This document shows, piece after piece, positions 24,871 through 33,599 of a stretch of DNA of 64,000 nt. A program made the translations under genes and the position numbers. The notes under the pieces were generated by a model. It saw only the letters and a program-made list of their open reading frames with translations, was not told where the DNA came from and did no database searches. Source of the stretch: Halostella limicola (GTDB lineage: Archaea; Halobacteriota; Halobacteria; Halobacteriales; Natronoarchaeaceae); NCBI RefSeq assembly GCF_003675875.1, contig NZ_RCDI01000001.1, forward strand, positions 992,001-1,056,000, written 5' to 3'. The first letter of the stretch is position 1; each line of letters begins with the position of its first letter.

Positions 24871-26171
24871 GCGATATCGTCGTACGTCGGCCGATCGTGG
24901 TCGCCGGGGAACTCGTCGACCGGCACCTGCGTCTGGTCGCCGCTCGCCATGTCCTTGATCGTCAGCTCGTCGTTCTCGAGGTCCTGTTCGCCGACGATGA
25001 CGACCGTCTCGGCGTTGATGGAGTCGGCGTAGTCCAGTTGCGCGCCGAAGCTCCGGCCGGCGACGTCGCTCTCGACGACGTGGCCGCGCTCGCGCAGGTC
25101 GCGGGCGACGCGGGCGGCGACGGGGCGGGTGTCGCCGACCTGCAGGACGTAGTAGTCGGTCGAGAGCTCCTCGTCGGGCCAGACGCCGGCGCGCTGGCAG
25201 AGCAGCGGCAGCGTCGCGTGGCCGGGGGCGACGCCGACCGCGGGGGTGGGCTGGCCGCCGAAGCTCTCGATGAGGTCGTCGTAGCGGCCGCCGCCGAAGA
25301 TGGAGCGGGAGACCTCGCCGGTGGAGTCGAAGCACTCGAAGACGACGCCGGTGTAGTAATCGAGGCCGCGCGCCGTTTCCAGCGACAGCGTGCAGTACTC
25401 GCGGACGCCGAAGTCCTCGGCGGCGTCGAGCACGTTCTGGAGGTTCGTCACGGCCGCCTCGACGCGGTCGGTGTCGGCGAACTCGACGAGTTCGTCGAGC
25501 TCCTCGGCGCCGACGCGGAGCAGGTCGTCGAAGCGCTCCGCCTGGTCGTAGGAGAGGCCGGCGTCGGAGAGCAAGGCGTGGTACTCCGCCTCCTCGATCT
25601 TGTCGCTCTTGTCGACGGCGCGGATGGCTTCCTGCGTGTCGACGTCGGCGTCGAACGACTCCAGCAGGCCGCCGAGGATGTCGCGATGGGAGACGCGGAA
25701 CTCGAAGTGCTCACGGGTGAGGCCGAGGTCCGTCATCGCGTCGGCCGCCCACGCGAGGATCTCGGCGTCGGCGGCGGGGTCGCTGGAGCCGAAGATGTCG
25801 ACGTTCGTCTGGTAGAACTCCCGGAACCGGCCCTGCTGGGGCTCCTCGTAGCGCCAGAACGGCCGCGTCGAGAACCACTTGATCGGCTTCGACAGCTCCT
25901 GTTGCTTGGCGACGACCATCCGCGCGACGGTCGGCGTCAGCTCCGGCGTCATCGCCACGTCGCGGCCGCCCTGGTCCTCGAAGGAGTACAGCTCCTCGAC
26001 GATGCCCTCGCCGCTCTTGTCGACGTACATCTGCGTCGATTCGAGCGCCGGCGTCCCGATCTCCCGGAAGCCGTAGCGGCGGGCGGTGTCCTCCAGCGCG
26101 TCGACGGTGGCCCGCCGGGCGCTCATCTCGCCGGGGTAGAAGTCCCTGAACCCCTTGAGTCGCTCGTACAT
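24867..26171 (-). CDS. hisS: histidyl-tRNA synthetase
   Basis: A 434-residue class II synthetase from the ATG at 26171 (MYERLKGFRDFYPGEM). Motif 1 and motif 2 (WRYEEPQQGRFREFYQ), the histidine loop LETARGLDYYTG and motif 3 (GGGRYDDL, GVAPG) are all visible, and the C-terminal anticodon-binding domain is complete. It charges tRNA-His. The gene is at the end of a minus-strand run with the PP-loop ATPase upstream (67 bp). Confidence 0.95.
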   Translation of the reverse strand: MYERLKGFRDFYPGEMSARRATVDALEDTARRYGFREIGTPALESTQMYVDKSGEGIVEELYSFEDQGGRDVAMTPELTPTVARMVVAKQQELSKPIKWFSTRPFWRYEEPQQGRFREFYQTNVDIFGSSDPAADAEILAWAADAMTDLGLTREHFEFRVSHRDILGGLLESFDADVDTQEAIRAVDKSDKIEEAEYHALLSDAGLSYDQAERFDDLLRVGAEELDELVEFADTDRVEAAVTNLQNVLDAAEDFGVREYCTLSLETARGLDYYTGVVFECFDSTGEVSRSIFGGGRYDDLIESFGGQPTPAVGVAPGHATLPLLCQRAGVWPDEELSTDYYVLQVGDTRPVAARVARDLRERGHVVESDVAGRSFGAQLDYADSINAETVVIVGEQDLENDELTIKDMASGDQTQVPVDEFPGDHDRPTYDDIA

Positions 26172-26238
26172 GTCTCCCGGTAGCGCGGGGGCGCGCTTGA
26201 AACCTGTTATCTGCGGGCGGCCGCGCCGCCGCGGCCGG

Positions 26239-26832
26239 TCACTTCCGGATCCCCGTGACCCGCGTCTGGTCGTGGTCCGGGAACACCTCGGCGACGGCCT
26301 CGTCGCCGTGGCGCTCGGCGAGCAGCCCCCGGAGTTCGCCCTCGTAGTCCGCGCGCCGGATCTGCTCGCTGGGGCCAACGTCGAGTTCGAGGGTCGCGTC
26401 GACGAGCCTGTCGACCGCGCCGCGACCGAAGCCCGATAGCGGCGCGATGTAGTCGACGCCGTGGCGGTCCTCGAGGCTCTGTGCCTCGGCCCGGGAGACG
26501 GTCGGGACGCGGTCGTCCCGCCGCGTGCCGTCGGCGACGGCGTCGAACTCGCGCCCGGCGAGCCGTTCCAGGGCGTGGTCGTGGACGCGCTGGATGCCGT
26601 TGCGGGGGTAGCCGTCCTCGTACATCCGGTCGACGGCCTCGACGGCGACCTCGCGGTCGAGGTCGAGGCGCTCGAACGGGAAGCCGACCGTCGCCGCGGT
26701 CTCCTCGGCGTGGGTCCACTCGTCGGTCACGCCGAAGTGGCCGGTGACGAGCGTCACGTCGTAGAACTCCTCTAAAAGGAGCGCGGCGAGCGTCGAGTCC
26801 TTGCCCCCGCTGTAGAGCAGCCCGAGCTCCAT
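26239..26832 (-). CDS. PP-loop ATPase family protein
   Basis: A 197-residue adenine-nucleotide alpha-hydrolase-fold protein. SGGKDS at residues 8-13 is the PP-loop that adenylates a substrate, and TGHFGVTDEW and ADGTRRDDRVPT are consistent with the N-type ATP pyrophosphatases used in tRNA thiolation or asparagine synthetase-like reactions. No RNA-binding domain is present; the substrate is unknown. One base separates it from the PDCD5 gene upstream, so the two are an operon. Confidence 0.82.
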   Translation of the reverse strand: MELGLLYSGGKDSTLAALLLEEFYDVTLVTGHFGVTDEWTHAEETAATVGFPFERLDLDREVAVEAVDRMYEDGYPRNGIQRVHDHALERLAGREFDAVADGTRRDDRVPTVSRAEAQSLEDRHGVDYIAPLSGFGRGAVDRLVDATLELDVGPSEQIRRADYEGELRGLLAERHGDEAVAEVFPDHDQTRVTGIRK

Positions 26833-26833
26833 C

Positions 26834-27184
26834 TCAGCGGCGCTTGATGTTGAAACTGTTCGAGTCGGGCTTGAGCTCCTTCAGGAGCTCCTTCATCTTC
26901 TCCTCGTCGACCTTCCCCTGAATCCGGCCGCTCTGGGCGAGCGCGACGACCTGGCGCTCGACCTGCTCGCCGAAGTCGGGCTTGCTCATCTTCACGGAGT
27001 TCAGGCGCTTGCGCGCGCCGTCTGTCAGGTGCTGGCGGAGGATCGCCTGCTTCTGGGCGTCGGCCTGTTGCTGCTGGCGCTGCCGGGCCTCCTCGTTGCC
27101 GCCCTGCTGTTGCTGTTCCTTGAGCTGTTCCATCTTCTTGCGTCGAAGCTCGTCTAGTTCGTCGTCGTCGGGGCTACCGCTCAT
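26834..27184 (-). CDS. PDCD5-family DNA-binding protein
   Basis: A 116-residue protein from the ATG at 27184 ([17 protein letters not shown]). The Gln-rich helical N-terminus ([13 protein letters not shown]) and the C-terminal [18 protein letters not shown] and FNIKRR are diagnostic of the archaeal/eukaryotic PDCD5 (DUF122) family, a small three-helix protein that binds DNA. It is the first gene of a unit with the PP-loop ATPase. Confidence 0.92.
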   Translation of the reverse strand: MSGSPDDDELDELRRKKMEQLKEQQQQGGNEEARQRQQQQADAQKQAILRQHLTDGARKRLNSVKMSKPDFGEQVERQVVALAQSGRIQGKVDEEKMKELLKELKPDSNSFNIKRR

Positions 27185-27344
27185 ACTACATCCACCTTGC
27201 GTTGCTGGCGGCAAAATCATTACGGACGAGAGGAATCACTACCGCGCCGGCGACCGATGCGAAACTGCTGTCGACGGGCGCGCCTCGGCGCGCGAAGCTG
27301 GGGAGAGAGCGGGCGGAGAGACCCGCCCGAAGCAACGGGCGGAA

Positions 27345-27602
27345 CTATCGGCGGGCGGTCGCGTACAGGACCGGGCCGATGATGAGCAACACGATGCCGA
27401 AGTAGCGAAACTGGATCGGCGCCTGGCTGCTCGGGGTCACCAGGAAGATGAGGCCGAAGACGAGTACGTTCAGCGACAGCACTTTCTGCGATTTCAGCGG
27501 CAGCGAGCCGAGGATCGACAGCACGAACAGGAGAAACACGGCGTGCCCGATGTGGTAATCGAGCAGGAAATTGTCGAGCGCCTGCAGCGGTATCTCGGTC
27601 AT
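27345..27602 (-). CDS. small haloarchaeal membrane protein (85 aa)
   Basis: An 85-residue protein with three hydrophobic segments (HAVFLLFVLSILGSLPL, LSLNVLVFGLIFLVTP, YFGIVLLIIGPVLYATA). No functional motif. It is separated from the next membrane gene by 39 bp on the same strand and the two may be co-transcribed. Confidence 0.65.
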   Translation of the reverse strand: MTEIPLQALDNFLLDYHIGHAVFLLFVLSILGSLPLKSQKVLSLNVLVFGLIFLVTPSSQAPIQFRYFGIVLLIIGPVLYATARR

Positions 27603-27641
27603 CCCTATCGGATACTGCCGCCGATTCGGCCTTTAAACTTG

Positions 27642-27851
27642 TTATTCCGACTGGACCGGCCCCGTGATATCGAGGGGACGAAACCAGACGTACCAGACGA
27701 CGAACACCATCGTGCCGAACCCCAGCGCCCACGTCACGGACCCGAGCGTCGCGTACCCCGCGCTGGTCAGGAAGTACTTCGCCATCCCCGGGATGAGGAC
27801 GCCGGCGGCCAGAACGGCGGCGAACGCGACTTTTCCCGAAACCACGGTCAC
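27642..27851 (-). CDS. small haloarchaeal membrane protein (69 aa)
   Basis: A 69-residue protein with two membrane segments (VAFAAVLAAGVLIPGMA, LGFGTMVFVVWYVWF). It has the character of small accessory subunits of membrane complexes, but nothing identifies a partner. Its start faces a 620-bp gene-free stretch. Confidence 0.6.
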   Translation of the reverse strand: MTVVSGKVAFAAVLAAGVLIPGMAKYFLTSAGYATLGSVTWALGFGTMVFVVWYVWFRPLDITGPVQSE

Positions 27852-28472
27852 GCACCCCCTCCACGCTGTATCCGTCTCATGGTCGAACGTTGATCGCCCA
27901 GTCGGGTGAATCTCTCGGTTTCAAAGGGGTGGGACGCACTTGGAGCGTGTGACACGTGCGTCCGGTACAGTTTTCTTCTTCGATAATCATAAATACGGCC
28001 AGTAGTTCACGGAGATAAGGGACCGTTTTACACGCGGTCCGGAGCTCGGATGGCCAAGTGTCCGACCGATCGAGCGACAGCCCCGGGTCAATCCCGGCTT
28101 ACTCCCGGACGCGGGCCGTCCGATGGACCGTCAGAAGGGTCGCGACGCGCCGCCGGTCGGCACGCGCCGACGCCCGTCAGGTACCGCTTACGCTCGAGGA
28201 ACGCCAATAACCCCACATCTACCGGTGGTGACGGTTCCGCTTCAGGGTTACTTCTACTCCGGGAGTAGGGGATCAGAACCGGAGCGAGGCCTGGGTATGT
28301 CACGCGATGGCCGAGCACTGCTGGGTGACACACGGACTCGGAAACAACGTTCCGGGACTGCCCACGCTGGTTCGGTGACCGAGCGGCGACCCCGAACCAC
28401 TGTGTTCGAGCGGTTCGAACGGGCCGTAGGCGCAGATTAATTTTATACTACCCGTCTCATATCAAATACCAT
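27852..28472. other. 620-bp stretch without a recognised gene
   Basis: No frame here has a convincing protein; the short open frames have basic, low-complexity translations. A CATAAATACGG near 27986 and AATTTTATACTACC just before the sugar dehydrogenase gene are AT-rich promoter candidates. A tRNA-like T-arm near 28085 does not fold into a tRNA. The length is large for this compact genome, so an unannotated RNA or decayed gene is possible. Confidence 0.5.
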
Positions 28473-29843
28473 ATGAAGAGGCGGAGGTTCCTGCGCGGCG
28501 GTCTGGCCACGGTTGCGGGAACGGCTGTCGGGATGCGACTCCAGAGTCCACGGTGGGAGATGAGCGACGGCGAGACCAGCCCCGTCGTCGACGGTCCGCC
28601 GGTCGGACTCGAACCCGTCGCCACCGGGCTCGAACAGCCGGTCGCGATGGCGTTCCCCCGGGGCGATCCGTCGGTGCGGCTGATCGCGGAGAAGTCCGGC
28701 GTCGTCCACCGCCACGACGGGGACGGCTATCAGGAGGAGCCGTTCCTCGACGTCTCCGACTCGATGGCGGGGCCGGAGAACTGGGAGATGGGCTTTCTCG
28801 GCTTCGAGCTCCACCCCGACTTCGCGGACAACGGGAAGTGTTACGCTCGCTACAGCGCCCCGCTGACGTCGGCGTCGTTCGACCGGTTCTCCCACGCGTT
28901 CGTCCTCTCCGAGTTCACTGCGACCGACGACCGCCGCCGCGTCGACCCCACCTCCGAACGCGTCCTCCTCTCCCTGCCCGAACCCGGCCCGAACCACAAC
29001 GCGGGTTCGATCACCTTCGGCCCCGACGGCTACCTCTACGTCGCCGTCGGCGACGGGAGCTCCGGCGACCTCGACGCCGGGCCCGGACACGTCGACGACT
29101 GGTACCTCATGAACCGCGGCGGGAACGGGCAGGACGTGACCGAGAACCTGTTCGGGAGCATCCTCCGCATCGACGTCGACAGCGGCGAGTCCCCCTACGG
29201 CGTCCCGGACGACAACCCCCTCGTCGGCGAGGACGGCCGCGACGAACAGTGGGCGTGGGGCTTCCGGAACCCCTACCGAATGTCATTCGGCCCCGACGGC
29301 CGACTGTTCGTCGGCGACGTCGGGTCGAACCGCTTCGAGGAAATAAACCTCGTCCGCCGCGGCGGCAACTACGGCTGGAACGTCCGCGAGGGCAAGCGCT
29401 GTCTCTCGAACCGCTACGCCGCCTACGCGCTCGCGAAGCTCCCTCTCTCCCGGAACAACTGGCCCGCCTGCCCGTCCGCGACCCCCGACGGCGACCCCCT
29501 CGTCGATCCCGTCGCCGTCTATCCCCACCGCCGCGACGGCGAGCCGTTCGGACAGGCCGTCATCGGCGGCCACGTCTACGACGGCGACGCGGTTCCCGAC
29601 CTCCGCGGCGAGTACGTGTTCGCCGACTTCGTCGGCGACGGGCGCGCCGCGCGGCTGTTCGCCGCGTCGCCGGACGACGACCCCCCCTGGACGATGCGCG
29701 AACTCCGTCCGACCGTCGACGGCGAACCCTTCGAGAAATACGTCCTCTCTTTCGCCACTGACCCCGACGGCGGACTCTATCTCCTCACGTCGCGGTTAGC
29801 GCCGGAGACGGGAACGGTGTACCGGATGAAGTCGCCGTCGTGA
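28473..29843 (+). CDS. PQQ-dependent sugar dehydrogenase (glucose/sorbosone family), Tat-exported
   Basis: A 456-residue protein with a twin-arginine signal (RRRFLRGGLATVAGTAVG, residues 3-20). The six-bladed beta-propeller of the GSDH family is shown by GFLGFELHPDF, GPNHNAGSITFGPDGYLYV, WAWGFRNPYRMSF and GDVGSNRFEEINLVRRGGNYGWNV. The family oxidises aldose sugars with PQQ at the outer face of the membrane. Whether this host makes PQQ is not shown, and archaeal members may use or lack PQQ. A TATA-like AATTTTATAC lies about 30 bases upstream of the ATG. Confidence 0.82.
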   Translation: MKRRRFLRGGLATVAGTAVGMRLQSPRWEMSDGETSPVVDGPPVGLEPVATGLEQPVAMAFPRGDPSVRLIAEKSGVVHRHDGDGYQEEPFLDVSDSMAGPENWEMGFLGFELHPDFADNGKCYARYSAPLTSASFDRFSHAFVLSEFTATDDRRRVDPTSERVLLSLPEPGPNHNAGSITFGPDGYLYVAVGDGSSGDLDAGPGHVDDWYLMNRGGNGQDVTENLFGSILRIDVDSGESPYGVPDDNPLVGEDGRDEQWAWGFRNPYRMSFGPDGRLFVGDVGSNRFEEINLVRRGGNYGWNVREGKRCLSNRYAAYALAKLPLSRNNWPACPSATPDGDPLVDPVAVYPHRRDGEPFGQAVIGGHVYDGDAVPDLRGEYVFADFVGDGRAARLFAASPDDDPPWTMRELRPTVDGEPFEKYVLSFATDPDGGLYLLTSRLAPETGTVYRMKSPS

Positions 29844-29938
29844 TCGGTGCGCGTGACGGGAATCACCGACTGAGGTAGTGCCTATCTGGCAGGTAACCTC
29901 TCCGCAGAAGAGATGGGACCCGAAGAATAGCATAGAAC

Positions 29939-30739
29939 TTACTGGAGTACTCGGGCAGCATCTGCTGAGAGCGTAATCGTCGCGTCCCCGCTTGTGACGG
30001 TCTCACCAAGAGTTTTTTCGAGAAAGGCAGCGACTTGGTCCCGGTATTCCTGCGGCCGATCCTCAGAAATGGTAACTGTTGCTTTGTCATCGTGGATGGC
30101 ACCACGGTTCAAAACGTACGTCCGAGCAAAGTCGAGACGGAGGTGCTGGCCAACATTGTCGAGGTAGTTCGGGAGTGAGAGATCGTCGCGTGTAGCTTTC
30201 TCTCCGAGCGGCGCACCAAGGACTGTAAGGACACGACCAAGGATCGCACCGTCCGTCGTGACGCGAATTTCGGTCGACCGGCCGATTTCGTCTGCGTGGC
30301 AGATATCGTATTCGACGCCCACGAGTCCGCACGCCGCGACGACCCGGTCGAGGGCGTCGTCTGAGTCGACCGCGAAGTACGGTCGGTAGGTATCGGCCAG
30401 AATTGACCCACCGGAGAACACCTGCGCGACGAGACGGTTCAATCCCTCGAACGTCGACGATCCAGTGTCGATCTCTATCCAACCACGTGCGTGCGCTCGT
30501 TCGAGGCCACGCTGTGGATCCGGTTTCCCTCCGTCATCGATCCACGCCCGGAGCCGTGCTCGCGGGAGATCGAGATCCGTAGCGACGCGTTGCGAGCCCG
30601 CCCGGCCGCCGTTGCCGCCGCGAAGTTCTGCCGAGGCCTTCGTCGCTTGGTAGTACTGTTGGAGGAGTTCCCAGGGACCGACATCTGTGTTAGGAGAGTA
30701 AGTTTCAACAAACTCTTTGGAGGATATAATTGTCGGCAT
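29939..30739 (-). CDS. HTH protein with LAGLIDADG-like (WhiA-type) domain
   Basis: A 266-residue protein. An N-terminal helix-turn-helix (ATDLDLPRARLRAWIDDG) is followed by a region whose pattern (VAQVFSGGSILADTYRPYF, VLGAPLGEKATRDD, LDFARTYVLNRGA) recalls homing-endonuclease folds. The catalytic acidic residue ending LAGLIDADG helices is not at the expected place (YVLNRGA), so a DNA-binding, non-cutting role like bacterial WhiA is more likely. It opens the accessory region and is divergent from the pilin genes. The fold assignment is from pattern only. Confidence 0.45.
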   Translation of the reverse strand: MPTIISSKEFVETYSPNTDVGPWELLQQYYQATKASAELRGGNGGRAGSQRVATDLDLPRARLRAWIDDGGKPDPQRGLERAHARGWIEIDTGSSTFEGLNRLVAQVFSGGSILADTYRPYFAVDSDDALDRVVAACGLVGVEYDICHADEIGRSTEIRVTTDGAILGRVLTVLGAPLGEKATRDDLSLPNYLDNVGQHLRLDFARTYVLNRGAIHDDKATVTISEDRPQEYRDQVAAFLEKTLGETVTSGDATITLSADAARVLQ

Positions 30740-30968
30740 TTTGCCAATCTTGGCTTTGTGCTCATATAGGTGTAACGGTGATTAAGCAGTTTGAAGGCCT
30801 GATTAGCGTTTTCAATGGCTCGTTGAAGGGTTACAAGACTTGGTATCTCGTGTCTGTGAGAATGAATAAACAACTACATTTATACCGGCCCGGTGTTATC
30901 GTCGTCTTAACGCACCAACGAAAACGGAACGGCGCGAGGAAGTACACCCCCTCCACGCGTCGATAAAT

Positions 30969-30988
30969 AGGTTCGATTTGTCGAACCT
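30969..30988. promoter_or_regulatory. 20-nt perfect palindrome before the pilin genes
   Basis: AGGTTCGATTTGTCGAACCT: eight-base arms separated by TTTG, located 35 bases before the first pilin ATG and directly after GATAAAT, an AT-rich TATA candidate. Position and symmetry suit a dimeric repressor operator or a 5' hairpin in the mRNA. Confidence 0.55.
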
Positions 30989-31022
30989 TAACCGTTGTCG
31001 TGGGTGCGGGAACAAGACAATC

Positions 31023-31442
31023 ATGAACATCAAAAATCTGTTCACCGACGACGACGCAGTTTCGCCGGTGATTGGCGTCATCCTTATGGTCGCCATCACC
31101 GTTATTCTCGCGGCCGTGATCGGGGCGTTCGTCCTCGATCTCGGCGGATCACAGGAAAAAACTCCCCAGGCCAGCTTCGACTGGGATCAAAATAGCACCG
31201 ATGCCGTGACGGTTACCTTGGAATCTGGTGAATCGATTGGTGCTGACCGGCTGTCTACGAACTTTGACGGTGGGTCATTCAATTCTGATGGCGATTGGGC
31301 AACTAAATATTCCGGTTCTGAAGTTGGTGCCGGTGACTACGTAGTTGTGACAGGACTCAGTAGTGGCGATGAGGTCCGCGTCGTATGGACATCGGAAAGC
31401 GGAGAGACCTCGTCAACGCTCTCCACGTACACTCTCCAGTAA
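31023..31442 (+). CDS. type IV pilin (PilA-like), first of tandem pair
   Basis: A 139-residue prepilin from the ATG at 31023. The short N-terminus [12 protein letters not shown] is followed by [20 protein letters not shown], the haloarchaeal pilin hydrophobic domain (12-40), cleaved by PibD at the A-V boundary. The C-terminal 95 residues form a variable, Ser/Thr/Gly-rich exposed domain ending [14 protein letters not shown]. It is two bases upstream of a second pilin with nearly the same first 45 residues. Expected product: subunit of an adhesion pilus. Confidence 0.9.
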   Translation: MNIKNLFTDDDAVSPVIGVILMVAITVILAAVIGAFVLDLGGSQEKTPQASFDWDQNSTDAVTVTLESGESIGADRLSTNFDGGSFNSDGDWATKYSGSEVGAGDYVVVTGLSSGDEVRVVWTSESGETSSTLSTYTLQ

Positions 31443-31444
31443 TA

Positions 31445-31954
31445 ATGGATATTAAAAGCCTGTTCACCGACGATGACGCGGTCTCCCCAGTGATTGGTGT
31501 CATCCTTATGGTCGCCATCACCGTCATTCTCGCTGCCGTGATCGGGGCATTCGTTCTCGACCTCGGTGGCAGTCAGGAAGCAGCACCCCAAGTGAGCTTC
31601 AATATCGATCAGGGCAATGACACCCTCCCGAACGATCATCTAGGAGATGGGACGGGAAATAACGGCACAGAAACGGTTCAAGTAGCCCATGAGAGTGGGG
31701 ATACATTAGAGGAATCCCTTATTGACCTAAGTGTCAATGGGAATGCTGCAATGAACCAGAGTGAGAACACAACCGCAATCTGGAGCGGTAGCGGCGAGAT
31801 CACAGCTGGTGCCAGCCAGACCATCTATGCCTACGACTCGACTGGTAACGGCGAGGCAGATCAGACACTCCAGAGCGGAGACTCTATCCGCGTGGTCTGG
31901 ACCTCCGAAAGTGGAGATACTTCGTCTTCGCTTATCGAGTACGAAGTTAATTAA
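31445..31954 (+). CDS. type IV pilin (PilA-like), second of tandem pair
   Basis: A 169-residue prepilin from the ATG at 31445, two bases after the first pilin's stop. Residues 1-45 match the neighbour almost exactly ([18 protein letters not shown]), and the C-terminus ends [16 protein letters not shown] as in pilin 1, while the middle is different and longer. Several N-x-S/T sequons (NGTET, NQSENTT) could be N-glycosylated. A hairpin with a T-run follows the gene. Confidence 0.9.
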   Translation: MDIKSLFTDDDAVSPVIGVILMVAITVILAAVIGAFVLDLGGSQEAAPQVSFNIDQGNDTLPNDHLGDGTGNNGTETVQVAHESGDTLEESLIDLSVNGNAAMNQSENTTAIWSGSGEITAGASQTIYAYDSTGNGEADQTLQSGDSIRVVWTSESGDTSSSLIEYEVN

Positions 31955-31957
31955 CCA

Positions 31958-31987
31958 CCCCGCAACTGCGGGATAACCCTGTTTTTT
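31958..31987 (+). terminator. hairpin plus T-run after the pilin genes
   Basis: CCCGC (31959-31963), loop AACT, GCGGG (31968-31972), then a TTTTTT run at 31982-31987. It lies just after the second pilin stop and fits a transcription terminator for the two-gene unit. Confidence 0.6.
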
Positions 31988-31989
31988 GT

Positions 31990-32296
31990 CGAAGCGGTGC
32001 GGGCTGGTGTCGAGTGAGCGCTCACCGGGAGTCATGATGTCTGTATTGCCTCCCATTCGCTACAGAGGTACCTATTCCCAGTAACTTCAACACGAGTCAT
32101 AACTGTCTGACGAGGATCAGCGTTGCGGTGTGTTTGGTTCCATCCGATTTATCGGGTCGACGGTCGTCATTGCCAGCTAGCTTTGTTGACGATCCGTCGT
32201 GATCGTGAACTCAACCTCGCCTAGGACGTTTCCTTGGCCGTCGCGACGCTCGTACTCCCCGAGGTTGTCAGGCACGCACTGTGGTCTGAAGACTAC
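31990..32296 (-). pseudogene. remnants of two gene segments (copy 1)
   Basis: Segment 1 (about 31993-32073) is similar at DNA level to 34050-34130; its minus-strand reading includes GERSLDTSPHRF. Segment 2 (about 32175-32296), minus strand, reads VENVVFRPQCVPDNLGEY, then VLGEVEFTITTDRQQS and a stop; a related fragment is at 33835-33925. Neither has a start codon or complete gene. These appear to be 3' ends of decayed genes. The stretch from 31988 to 32323 otherwise contains nothing recognised. Confidence 0.45.
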
Positions 32297-32323
32297 ATTC
32301 TCGACTGTCGCAGGCTCCCTTCC

Positions 32324-33337
32324 TCAAATATACCCTAATTCAGATAGTTGTTCGCGGACACTTTCGGGATCCCGATGATTCCTGTCCGGATCCTGTTGGT
32401 AAGCCGGTCGGATCTGGGGTGAGGAATCAGTATTAGATCGGTTAGTAACACGCTCAACGCCGTTACGTACGTCTAGGACAGTTTCCACGTCTTCAATAGC
32501 TTCTTCTTCTGATGCGCCGAGATATGCATCATGAGTATGGTAGCCCTTGCGAAGTCCATGATCAGAAACGCAGACTAGCGTATCCTCTGGTTGGAGTAAG
32601 GAGCGGACCTCTTCCGTCCATGAGGCGGCCTGCCTATATGCTCGTTTTTGATAACCGTGTTCCCTCATGACGGGGTCAAGGTGACCAACAGTATCAAGAT
32701 AGGCTAGCCAAACGAATACAAGGTCATAGTCACGCTGGACCGCCTCACGGACAATACCAAGTTTCTCCACCGCTTTGCCAGTGACGAGTTCTGCGAACTC
32801 ATGATCCGGTATTCCCGGTTCGTGCCACTTTCCGGCCTCACCACTAGTGTCGAAATCCACGTACTCTGCGAATTGAGCACCTCTGTCAGTCAACACACCG
32901 AACCGGTGATCTGTGTCAACACGATAATTCGGAATTGCTATTGGAAGTGATCTCCGTCCGTCGAAGACAGTGTCAACACCCTCTTCGTCATAATAGTCAG
33001 GCCCAGGATATCTCATCTCCGCACCATGAGCACGCAGGAGAGCGCCGATCGATGTTCTGAGGCGGTCTGGGATAATGTGCTCTGCGGCGTTTGCAGCGGT
33101 CTGAACTACCGGATTCTCCCAGTCTGCTGATCCCTCACTCGTTGCATAGATGCCGTGAGTCTCGGGACCAACGCCAGTTATGATCGACGGCCAGAGTTCG
33201 GCCGTATGCGGTTTCCCGATTACGTCATTGTCAAATGTGTCTATACACTTATTGTATTTACCAAACTTTTCCTTGGTACCAAATTGCTCGGCCAGTTCAT
33301 AGTCAAGGGCATCCCACCCTAAGACGACAGTCGTCAT
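32324..33337 (-). CDS. alkaline phosphatase-superfamily (phosphodiesterase-like) protein
   Basis: A 337-residue protein from the ATG at 33337 (MTTVVLGWDALDYELA). Asp9 is the first metal ligand, ELWPSIITGVGP holds the nucleophile Ser/Thr region, and AYLDTVGHLDP and VCVSDHGLRKGYHTHDAYLG supply the other metal-binding residues. The family cleaves phospho- or sulfo-esters or transfers such groups to glycans. No signal peptide is seen. It is preceded, with one base between, by a small membrane protein frame. Its codon use is less GC-rich than the core genes. The substrate is unknown. Confidence 0.75.
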   Translation of the reverse strand: MTTVVLGWDALDYELAEQFGTKEKFGKYNKCIDTFDNDVIGKPHTAELWPSIITGVGPETHGIYATSEGSADWENPVVQTAANAAEHIIPDRLRTSIGALLRAHGAEMRYPGPDYYDEEGVDTVFDGRRSLPIAIPNYRVDTDHRFGVLTDRGAQFAEYVDFDTSGEAGKWHEPGIPDHEFAELVTGKAVEKLGIVREAVQRDYDLVFVWLAYLDTVGHLDPVMREHGYQKRAYRQAASWTEEVRSLLQPEDTLVCVSDHGLRKGYHTHDAYLGASEEEAIEDVETVLDVRNGVERVTNRSNTDSSPQIRPAYQQDPDRNHRDPESVREQLSELGYI

Positions 33338-33338
33338 T

Positions 33339-33579
33339 TTACCACCACCTGTACAGGAGTCGCATACTGTCCGCACGCGAGTGCGGCCTGTCTAGCAAAT
33401 GCCAGAACGTTGCGGCGGCGACGAGAAGAACTGCCCTCGTCGACCGTCTGAACGCCAGCATCACGAGTGCGGCGACACCACTGGTGAAGAGCGCAGATAT
33501 CACTGCGATGGCGATAGCCCCCCCAAGGACAGTCAGCCGTAATCAAGCCCTCCCGCCCGAGCTTGTCAGTAACCCCCAT
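33339..33579 (-). pseudogene. frameshifted small membrane protein gene
   Basis: From the ATG at 33579 the frame starts MGVTDKLGREGLI and then loses hydrophobic character. In the neighbouring frame a two-segment membrane protein continues (RLTVLGGAIAIAVISALFTS, AVLLVAAATFWHLLD) and stops with TAA at 33339-33341, one base before the phosphodiesterase ATG. One extra base near 33540 would account for it. The close coupling suggests the intact ancestor was co-translated with the phosphodiesterase. Moderate support, since the second frame lacks its own start. Confidence 0.45.
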
Positions 33580-33599
33580 GACATACGTGAATTACAGTC

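Noticed and set aside
28050-28440. Short open frames and a tRNA-like T-arm near 28085
   Set aside because: The proteins are basic with no motifs, and the T-arm has only a five-base loop with no matching acceptor or anticodon stems.
29844-30740. A left-hand copy of the tRNA-Ile 3' end as an attachment site
   Set aside because: I looked for a repeat of the tRNA 3' end at the left side of the accessory region and did not see one; the element's left border stays undefined.
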